Source: Paratinospora sagittata
Lineage: Eukaryota > Streptophyta > Magnoliopsida > Ranunculales > Menispermaceae
Reading direction: 5' to 3'
NCBI GenBank assembly: GCA_035771175.1
Contig: CM069603.1
Span: forward strand, 25,830,286-25,894,285
DNA length: 64,000 nucleotides
The notes under the pieces were generated by a model that saw only the letters and a list, made by a program, of their open reading frames with translations, was not told the DNA's origin and ran no database searches. A program made the position numbers and the translations under genes. Numbering within the stretch: the first letter of the stretch is position 1; every line of letters begins with the position of its first letter. Shown here in pieces: positions 56,526 through 64,000 of this stretch.

Positions 56526-58437
56526 TGTTGGCCCAGATATGTCCAAGAGGGGGGTGAATTGGACACTTAGACAATTTAATAATTAATTACAATGGCAAAA
56601 ATAAAGTGCAAAAATTAAACAAATGTGTACAATCGATTTTTAGTGGTTCGGCTACTTGCCTTTGTCCACTACCCAACCTCCTTAGTTAGGATTTTGAACC
56701 TTATCACTAAGGGTTCTCTTACGGGTGAGAATAAAATCGTTACACCTTTTCTCAACTTACGGGTGTGAGAACAACCGTTACATTGCTCAACTTGCAGGCT
56801 TGAGACCAACCTAACCTTTCTCAACTTACGGGTGTGAGAACTACCGTTTCTCAACTTACGGGTGTGAGAAGACCTTACCTTGTTGAATATAAGAATATCA
56901 ACTCAGTAGTTTATCTAACTACTGTTACAACCTTGATACAGTATACAAGATATGAAATTGAGTACAACTGTATCCTATGAACTATCTCTCAAATTTCTCT
57001 TTCAGCAAGAATGATATAAGTTAAAACGTTACTGAACAATTTGAGTGAAAACAGTTCAAACTTTCAAATAGATTTTTAGATAAAGATAGAATCTTAGCAC
57101 AGTGTGAAAATCTTTTGAATAAGTAATAATTCAAAGAAAATGCTTTGAAACTGGAATAACTTAAGCTTTTTGAATCAGATAAAAATTTGACTAACTTTCA
57201 AAAAGTGTTTTGGCTCAGAGAATTTTCGGTGTCTTAATAGTTTGTTAGGTGCCTGTATATATAGATTTGTAGAGATGAAGCTGTTCATTTGTTGAATTTC
57301 AAATATGAATGTTTACTCACAACAGCTAGAATACATCACAAAAATGGCAACTACACATTTCATGAATATTTTGATTTTCTCCAGATACATGAATAAGGAG
57401 AGTTTTAGAAGACGTGATTCGTGAATCATAGAATATCTCTTACAAATATAAAAAATTGATTTTGTACGAAAAGTTGTTCTGAAAAGGTGGCTAAAAAAGA
57501 ATGTACATGGCAAAAATATCATTTCTGTCGTTTTGTTCCTTTGAGGGCGCTTATCTAGCATCAACGTCCTACTAAACAATGAAGTGACGACGCTACTGAA
57601 TCGTAAGAGTCTTGACTTTCTTTGACAATAAAACGACTTAAAAACAATAGGGTGCTACTTCGCAGTTAGCGTCCTGTTTTGTTTTAAAACATTGAACACA
57701 CGATGGCGCTACTCAAGAGTTAGCGACTTGAAATTTAAAAATAGTTTTAGAACAATGTTGAGTACGCTCAAGGACAGTAAGCGTCCTGAGGGTTATTAAG
57801 TTGATTCTAAAGATGAGGGCGCTCCTACAGAAGTAGCGTCCTGATAGTTTATTCAACTTATAACTATCAGCGTCCTTAAATAAATAAATCAATTAAAAAT
57901 AGAAAAAACTTCCCGCAAGCTGAAACTAAGTCAACGTTTTGACATTCTCATAGGTTGTTAAAAGAAAGGTCGCTACTTACAAGTAAGCGTCCTTATTAAT
58001 CAGTTCAATTCAACCTTGAGTAACCCGAAGATTTTATCAGCGTCCTGACTCATCAAGTCCAGGAGGGCACTGCTAAAACATTAGCGTCCTGAAAGACTTT
58101 AAAACAGCGATTTTTGATTTCTCGATTAAAGCTCGATAAAACATAATGTTTTCGGATTAAGTCAAATATTGTAGAAATCATAAGGTACGATTAAAATGTT
58201 ACGATGAAAATATGCAAACGATAAAATCTTGCTGAAAGTAAGGTGATCGATAGACTTTACATTCTAAGTACTAACAAACTCTGAACTTTACTTGAGATGA
58301 TCAATAGGCTTATAAGCTTAGTTCCTTGATCTTGATTCTTGATTAATCTGAAACACTTGACAATATCATTAGATACACAGATTGGAGATATTTGGAATCA
58401 TCAAAACATTCACGTCATGGAGTTCATTGAATAACAC
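56526..58437 (-). mobile_element. Nested solo copia LTR (1,912 bp), family K
   Basis: It is flanked by perfect CTTAA duplications (56,521-56,525 and 58,438-58,442). On the minus strand it starts TGTTATTCAATGAACTCC, as LTR K does, and ends ATATCTGGGCCAACA. The stem-loop array is at 56,714-56,876 (stem TTCTCA/TGAGAA used three times) and the dyads at 57,541-58,090. Confidence 0.9.
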
Positions 58438-59082
58438 TTAAGATATGAAATCAAGTACAATTGTATATCTCGAACTATTTCTCAAATTCTTTCTTCGACA
58501 TGATTGATATCAAGTAAAGATCAGTGCTGAGAATTAGAGTAGATACCAGATCAAATAGATTTTCAGAGATAGAATATAATTGAAGCTCAATATGAAAATC
58601 TTTTGAATACGTAAAGGTATCACTGAAAAATACTTTGAAAATTTAGATATTTGAGAAACATTTTGACAAAGACTAACTTTCAAAAAGTGTTGGCACAATA
58701 AAAGTTATTGGCGAGTTATTTGGTCCTAAGTGTTAGTATTTATAGAATTAGTAGGATATAGCCGTTAGACATTTGAAGTTCAAATAATATGAACGTTTAC
58801 ACACAACGACTAGAATGTTATATGAAAATGACAACTATTTCACTAACATCCTAGTTCCTTTTATATTACATGAAAAAGGAAAGTTTTAGAAAAACTTAAT
58901 TCATGCATCAGAGATGATCTCCGATAAGTCTGAAAAGGACTCTGTGAAAACGTTCGTTCTGAAAAAGTAGACTAATGTAGAGTACTTGTTCAAACAGTGA
59001 CGGTTGTTGAATTAACGTCCTGATTCAATAATTAATGTCCTGACGCATAATATCAACTTTGTCTTTTTGTTCCGTGAGGGCG

Positions 59083-59700
59083 TTCATTACATATAAGCAT
59101 CCTGCTGAACAATGAAGTGAGGACACTACTGAATTGTAAGTGTCTTGACTTACTTTAATACTTAAACAACTTAACCCCGAGGGCGCTAATGCACAATTAG
59201 CATCATGCTATGTTTTAAAACAATTATGTGCATGAGGGCGCTACTTTCGAGTAAGCGTCCTACCAGTTAAAACATAAAACACAATATGAGGGTGCTATAA
59301 CACTGTAAGCATCCTACCACATATTAAAAACATTTGAAACCAAAAACAAGTACGCTGAAGGAAAATCAGCGTTCTTAAAGTTATTAAATTGATTCCTAAA
59401 GGTGAGGGCGCTCCTATCCAGGTAGCGTCCTGATAGTTTATTCAAATTATAACTATCAGCGTTCTCAAAGATAGAATCTTTGAAGAACTTTAGAAATCTT
59501 TCAGTAAGCTGATACTGAATCAACGTCCTGACAACTTCAGAGGTTGACTAAAAGGAGGTCGTACTTTATAAGTGACCGCCTGATTAATCAGTTCAATTCA
59601 ACCTTGAGCGTTATCAGCGTCCTAACGGACTATCAGCGTCCTGACTTATCAAGTTCAGGAGAACGCTGCTAACTCATTAGCGTCCTGAAAGACTCTTTAA
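59083..59700 (-). promoter_or_regulatory. GC dyad cluster, inverted LTR A copy
   Basis: This is the counterpart of 9,297-9,865. Units read TGAGGGCGCT...AGCGTCCT on the plus strand, for example near 59,233, 59,287 and 59,402. The unit at 59,287 has changed in both arms (GGTGCT with AGCATCC). Confidence 0.55.
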
Positions 59701-60284
59701 AAATAGTTTTGACTCGTGATTAAATATACGATAAATGCAAATAAAAACTCGATAATTTTCAAATTACATATAGAGAATTAAATCATTTCAAATATCATAA
59801 AAGGTATGATCAAAACATGCAAGTATGCAAGTGGTTTGTGCATGGTTTTGGAAAACATTTGAGCAATGTCGATTAGAGAAAGATATACCTTAAACACAGT
59901 GTATTTCCCATTTTCTCATAATCTTTAAATCCAACTCTTTATTATAAGATCTTCAAAAAGAGCTTCGCACTGAAGTTGAATGTCTTGAACTTTGATTGAA
60001 AGATGAAGACTTGAAGCTTGATCGTATCGTTCGAGAAGTGATTTTGAAATCAGGATATGATCGTTGAGGTCCTTTTGATTGAAACAATCTTAAACGTTGG
60101 ATATGACTTTGAGTTCCTTGATCGAATCGTTCCTTAGCTTTTTGCTTTCCTGAGGTGTTGGGATGAGATCTTGATAAACGCTCATTAACACTGAAAGAGA
60201 TTTCATTTGTGATCATCAAAATATACTTTATCACATTATATTTGGGGACGTGCTAAGTGATGAACCACTTAGATTAATAGTTGA

Positions 60285-61040
60285 AGGCCGGTATTGTTTA
60301 TGTTATTTCAGACAGTCCTTAGGTGAGCCCGGTCCAAGTTGTGCCTAAGAAAGGTGGGATCATCGTGATCAAGAATGAGAATGATGAATTGATTTCAACA
60401 AGAACAGTGACGGGGGTGGCGAGTGTGCATTGATTACAGAAAGTTAAACAAGGCCACTAGGAAGGATCACTTCCCCCTTCCATTTATTGACCAAATGTTG
60501 GATCGATTAGTGGGTTTTGACTATTATTGTTTCTTGGATGGCTACTCGGGCTATGATCAAATAGCAATTGCACCAGAGGTTCAAGAGAAGACCACATTCA
60601 CATGCCCTTATGGTACATTTGCCTTCCAGAGGATGCCTTTTGGTTTGTGCAATGCACCGACTACTTTCCAACGGTGTATGATGGCTATTTTTGTAGATAT
60701 GGAGGAAGAAATTATGGAAGTCTTCATGGATGAATTCTCAATTTTGGGCTCCACTTTTGATCAATGTTTGCATAATCTTGCTATGGTGTTGAAGCGGTGT
60801 GAGGAGACTAATCTTGTACTCAATTGGGAGAAGTGTCATTTCATGGTACAAGAGGGCATTGTTCTAGGCCATCGAGTGTCTTCAAAGGGTCTTGAAGTTG
60901 ATGAGGCCAAGATTGTAGCTATTGAGAAGCTTCGACTTCTAAAATGTGTCAAGGACATAAGAAGTTTTTTGGGTCATGTCGGGTTCTATAGGAGATTCAT
61001 AAAAGATTTCTCGAAGATCATGAACCCATTTTGCAATCTG
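60285..61040 (+). pseudogene. Athila-type reverse transcriptase (M1)
   Basis: This continues the frame cut at 55,511: AGIVYVISDS, a stop where Trp is usual, VSPVQVVPKKGGIIVIKNEN and a frameshift near 60,415. From 60,423 it is open: CIDYRKLNKATRKDHFPLPF, FLDGYSGYDQIAIAP, TCPYGTFAFQRMPFGLCNAP, and the catalytic box VFMDEFSILG, where the usual second Asp is Glu, so the active site is altered. LGHRVSSKGLEVDEAKI and FLGHVGFYRRFIKDFSKIMN follow. Similarity ends near 61,040; the next residues do not fit the family. It would copy element RNA. Confidence 0.9.
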
Positions 61041-61506
61041 GATGGAAGTAAAATAAATAAGGGTAAGAAAACCCCCTAGAACCCAAAAGGGTCAAAGTCG
61101 CAAAGCTCTCCATCCTCTCCATGTAGCTCGCATGAGAATCCCCAAACTTGATCTAGAACCGAGGAAAAAGACAGCAAACGACATGTCATTGGCAAAGGTA
61201 GATGTTAATCAACTAAATAAACCAAATAAATAAATAAAAACATAAAACATAAAACAAACTGATGGGTTGCCTCCCAACAAGCGCTTAGTTTAAAGTCCTC
61301 AGCCTGACTTTTTCTTCTTGTTTAAATCGAGTGTGTTTCCTTATTATTTCGAGCATATTCCCGTCATCTTCATTGTTCAGCATTAATGACGGAATCACTG
61401 GACTTGTGCACTTGTCCAACAAAATTTCATATGAATGATCCTCAAATAGAAACACAAAGTCCGATTAAGCATCACTCCCATCTAACGGAGGAATGTCATC
61501 GAAATA
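61041..61506 (-). other. Post-gag non-coding part of M2
   Basis: It holds the AGCGCTTGTTGGGAGGCAAC block (minus, near 61,263-61,286) and AAAGTCAGGCTGAGGAC just before it. No reading frame or pol motif is seen. Confidence 0.5.
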
Positions 61507-62409
61507 CTAAATTGGTGCTTTCCGAACATTTATGCATTGATTTTCGAGCGCCTCTAAATGGCTTTGAATATCATCAGTAACCTCCTCAACTTTAGCTTGC
61601 ATCCCTTGAGCAAACAGATCCTCAAAATTGACAGCATACTTTGTGACATCCAAACACTCTTCCACCTTGGCAACAACATATGGCATCAGAAGATCATCCG
61701 ATTGCACATCCTTTTGCACCTCTTGATGACCACACTCAAGTACATCCATTGGTTGAGTATTCATCTCTTCTCCTCTCGAGGCCTCAAAGCGTTGCATCAC
61801 TTCTAAAATACTCAATTGTCTTAGTGGAGGTGGTGGTGTTATGTCTTGACATAATGAAAGAACCTCCTTAACATCTTCTTTATCACTCAACGTGAAGGCA
61901 TTGTATTGCTCATTCAGGTTCACCTCAGTAGCACTAAGCAATGAACCACGTTGTTGGGCATTCATGTCTGAAGCTAGTTGCCCCATTTGCACTTCAAGGT
62001 TCTTGAGTGAAGCCCAAGTCTCCATCATGCATGAGCTCAACATATCCTCAAGAGAAGACTCATCCCCTACTTGATAGAAGAAATCCGATTGCGGTTGCAA
62101 GGCATTCCATGAATTATCATAGGAGTAGTTCTCATGGTTGTAAATATCCAAATGGTATTGGTAGGGTAAAGGGTTACCCATACAATCATAAGCCCAATGG
62201 ATACCATATTGAACTTGCTCCATATTTGAATCAAATCCTGAATATCCCATGCTTGCAACTCCCATTCTCTCCATAGTAGGTTGAGATATTGCATCAATAA
62301 AATTAGATATTTGATGTTGAAGGTGGGATATTGATGCCGACAATGCTGTAATAGGATCAACTTGCCCAAAACTGTCTTGAAAAGTTGAGTGGTTGAAATT
62401 GTATGCCAT
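61507..62409 (-). CDS. Gag-like ORF of M2 lacking the capsid core
   Basis: It is open for about 300 residues from MAYNFNHSTFQDSFGQ (an in-frame ATG also lies at 62,463, but its residues look like translated leader, FLFFFCSFFC). The middle (SLEDMLSSCMMETWASLKN, LEVQMGQLASDMNAQQRGSL, STTEVN-like SATEVNLNEQ) matches the C-terminal part of Athila gag, as in M1 near 53,930-54,080. The capsid blocks present in M1 (RLRLFPFSLR, RFKELLRKC) are missing, and so is a zinc knuckle. The tail is acidic (KVEECLDV, KVEEVTDDIQSHLEALENQ). No stops are present, unlike every other gag here. Either a shortened non-autonomous gag or a chance-open remnant; I favour the first. Confidence 0.6.
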   Translation of the reverse strand: MAYNFNHSTFQDSFGQVDPITALSASISHLQHQISNFIDAISQPTMERMGVASMGYSGFDSNMEQVQYGIHWAYDCMGNPLPYQYHLDIYNHENYSYDNSWNALQPQSDFFYQVGDESSLEDMLSSCMMETWASLKNLEVQMGQLASDMNAQQRGSLLSATEVNLNEQYNAFTLSDKEDVKEVLSLCQDITPPPPLRQLSILEVMQRFEASRGEEMNTQPMDVLECGHQEVQKDVQSDDLLMPYVVAKVEECLDVTKYAVNFEDLFAQGMQAKVEEVTDDIQSHLEALENQCINVRKAPI

Positions 62410-62528
62410 TGCTCTACAAAAGAAACTACAAAAGAAAAATAAAAATAAATTCAAGAGAATCAAAAGAAAAATCTAAATTAAAATCAAAGTTAGTTACTAA
62501 CGATATTAGTGAAAATAGAGTGAATCAA

Positions 62529-62546
62529 TCTCCGACAACGACGCCA
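62529..62546 (-). other. Primer binding site of M2 (Asp-tRNA type)
   Basis: On the minus strand this reads TGGCGTCGTTGTCGGAGA, close to the Athila site complementary to the 3' end of Asp tRNA (TGGCGCCGTTGCCGGGGA). Confidence 0.8.
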
Positions 62547-62552
62547 AAAACT

Positions 62553-64000
62553 TGTTACATACAAACTGCAAGCGTGCGGTGTCAAGTTATACTATAAAAC
62601 CGATGAGATATCAGGTTGTCGTCCTCTAGGATTGATACTCACACTAAATACCACGTTACTAACTTCAACTTTATTTAGAAAACCAGATTCGAGTGATTAA
62701 GTGAAATAAATAAACACTTAAATAACTAGAAAGTAAACTAAGCATGCAATAGAAATCAAATAAGAAATCAATGGTATAATGGACTAGAGGTTCGATATCA
62801 CCTTAATATCAACTATGCCTTTATATCTATTTTTATCATTAAATTAGTTCTTCGTTTATAAATCAAAAATTCTAACGTTTCTAATTCCCTCTTTTGAAGA
62901 AAAACTAGACCATGTTAATGTCACCTTGGCTTAACTCTTTCGATGAAAACCTAAGAGACGACAACAATTCATTAAGTTCTATGATTTTCACCTAATGACT
63001 TCAAAGGTTCTTGATATCCTTTTGAGTCTCATGATAGCCTAGGTTACATTTCCCAAATTCCAACCCATAGTACCCTCTTTTGGAGCATCTACCTCAAGTC
63101 TATGATCATCTAATCCGTAGCCAATAGATCAAAAGCATTAAACTCAGAAAAATATAAATAAACTAGAGAAACTTTATTAATAATAATTAAACCATAAAAC
63201 TAGACATAGTATCAAGCTCGGATCAATCTACACCTCTAGATAGAGGATTTAGTTCATAAATAAAGACATGAAAGCATGAAATAATATGATGAATATGAAT
63301 CTAAAATCAGAAAAACAAAGTAGAAGGAAGGGAAAGTGTAGGAGAAATCTTCAAATCTTCAAATCTTCAAATCTTCAATCTTGCTCTTCTCCTTGCTTCG
63401 AAACCCTAGCCATTTTCCTTGCTCTTCACAATCTTTTCTCATCTCATTTTCTATAATTTTAAAACCCTAAAAAATGGTCTTTATATAGCTACAAGTCCAT
63501 AGGAAGTCGTCCAAGTCAAATTAAGAAAGTTCGCAACAAAATTAGAAAGTTTCTAGTTTGAATAACACATCTGCTTTCTTCCTTGCAGTTTTTCTTTTTG
63601 TTCTACACTTCAAATCAACTTCAAAACCATTTCATATTATATTATTTCAAGTAAGGAATCCATAAAATTAAACCATGTACAATTCAGAGTTGAATTGAGA
63701 AAGTTATGATCAAAACAAAAATATCGCGCAGTTGGCTTCTGTGTAGCACCGTGGCGCTCAAAACGTATTTTGGGCGTTTTTCTCTTTGTTTTTTGCTTCA
63801 TATATCGTCATTGCATCGTTATGTATCATGTTTCCATCATCTAAGTTGACTTCAAAGACATCTAACCACCTACAAAATAAATCAAATCAAATCAATAACA
63901 CACTCAAATATGAAATGGATCAAATTATAAACTAATAAACCAAAATAATGCATAAAAACCCAAATTATCCTAAACTAACATATGCATCAAGACTAATATA
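62553..64000 (-). repeat. 5' LTR of M2 (continues beyond the window)
   Basis: The plus strand starts TGTTACATACAAACTGCAAG. TATA-like TATATAAAGACC is at about 63,478-63,489 (minus). A GC dyad remnant is at 63,745-63,777. A 10-bp word CAAATCTTCA is repeated four times near 63,350-63,380. The family is shared with 48,394-52,740. Confidence 0.78.

Larger units (their letters stand above)
55512..60279 (-). mobile_element. Solo copia LTR, family A (inverted copy)
   Basis: It is flanked by perfect GTTGA duplications (55,507-55,511 and 60,280-60,284) and inserted in the pre-RT region of M1. On the minus strand it runs from TATTAATCTAAGTGGTTC (TA for TG) to AGGTGGACCAACA. Without the nested LTR (56,526-58,437) it is about 2,851 bp and collinear with the left LTR of element A. 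It shows that copy's two insertions as empty sites or absent. A stem-loop array is at 55,733-56,075 and dyads are at 59,083-59,700. Confidence 0.9.
48394..61040 (+). mobile_element. Athila-type gypsy element M1, interrupted and truncated
   Basis: It has a 5' LTR (48,394-about 52,740, split by a solo LTR), gag (52,836-54,157), a gag-end/protease region (54,158-55,511), then a copia solo LTR (55,512-60,279) exactly between the protease-RT linker and RT, and RT from 60,285. Sequence similarity to RT stops at about 61,040, where an oppositely oriented Athila-type copy begins. RNase H, integrase and the 3' LTR are missing. The assignment rests on gag wording (NNFELKPALITMVQQ), the protease and RT. 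Confidence 0.85.
61041..64000 (-). mobile_element. Athila-type gypsy element M2, pol-less, runs off the window
   Basis: In its own sense: 5' LTR (beyond 64,000 to 62,553), primer site (62,546-62,529), an open gag (62,409-61,507), then non-coding sequence to about 61,041. It contains the block AGCGCTTGTTGGGAGGCAAC, which in related elements stands after pol. Protease, RT and integrase are absent between gag and this block. It faces M1 tail to tail with no LTR between them, so the junction is a truncation or rearrangement breakpoint, not a clean insertion. Confidence 0.75.

Noticed and set aside
61386..62276. Plus-strand frames of 60-89 residues across 61,386-62,276
   Set aside because: They are antisense to the open M2 gag, with no supporting features.

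Overview
This window looks like intergenic, retrotransposon-packed nuclear DNA of a flowering plant with a large repeat-rich genome. It is AT-rich. Every recognisable protein fragment belongs to a transposable element, and I see no host gene, rRNA gene or CRISPR array. The lineages present are Ty1/copia of the SIRE/Maximus type (LTRs of 1.6-2.9 kb ending near CACCCCCCTCTTGG, with an initiator-Met-tRNA-type primer site), Ty3/gypsy of the Athila type (Asp-tRNA-type primer site, typical gag, protease and RT), solo LTRs of probable Tekay/Del type (TGTAACGCCC...GGTCGTGACA), a CACTA transposase scrap, a probable hAT end, and a small fold-back element with a tRNA-like core. I cannot name the species.

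Left half (1-32,090): this is a nest of insertions whose order can be read from 5-bp target duplications. From oldest to youngest: a copia pol relic (29,927-31,005, minus) was hit by a gypsy-type LTR (28,498-29,926). That was hit by copia LTR E (ends 28,497), which holds LTR G. G holds solo LTR D (1,176-19,375), and D holds copia element C (2,299-18,504, minus). C holds copia element A (6,160-16,172, plus), whose left LTR holds a 2.5-kb solo LTR (6,669-9,205) and a 423-bp fold-back element (11,036-11,458). LTR E also took copia element F (20,223-28,410), the only copy with both LTRs and every gag-pol domain, though full of stops.

Middle (31,006-48,393): a gypsy-type LTR (J) carries copia LTR K. 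K carries a solo LTR (33,627-38,985), which itself carries an inverted solo LTR (33,862-36,619). Next comes a minus-strand SIRE-type element (39,424-47,317) that keeps gag and a large envelope-like reading frame but has no pol, then a probable hAT terminus.

Right (48,394-64,000): one Athila-type element on the plus strand (48,394-about 61,040) is interrupted by a solo LTR in its own LTR and by a copia solo LTR (55,512-60,279, itself holding 56,526-58,437) at the start of RT. A second Athila-type copy faces it on the minus strand (about 61,041 to beyond 64,000). It has an open but shortened gag and no pol.

The most unusual signals lie in the LTRs. First, many copia LTRs carry, downstream of their TATA box, a row of short stem-loops. 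Their stems differ from unit to unit yet stay self-complementary, while the loops share a CCYGTAA-like core. Second, upstream of the TATA box nearly every LTR family, copia and gypsy alike, carries clusters of short GC-rich dyads (for example GGAGCGCGCTCC, or AGGACGCT paired with AGCGCCCT). Third, the fold-back element has LTR-like ends around a 73-nt tRNA-like core inside 129-bp inverted arms. All counts and boundaries are by eye.
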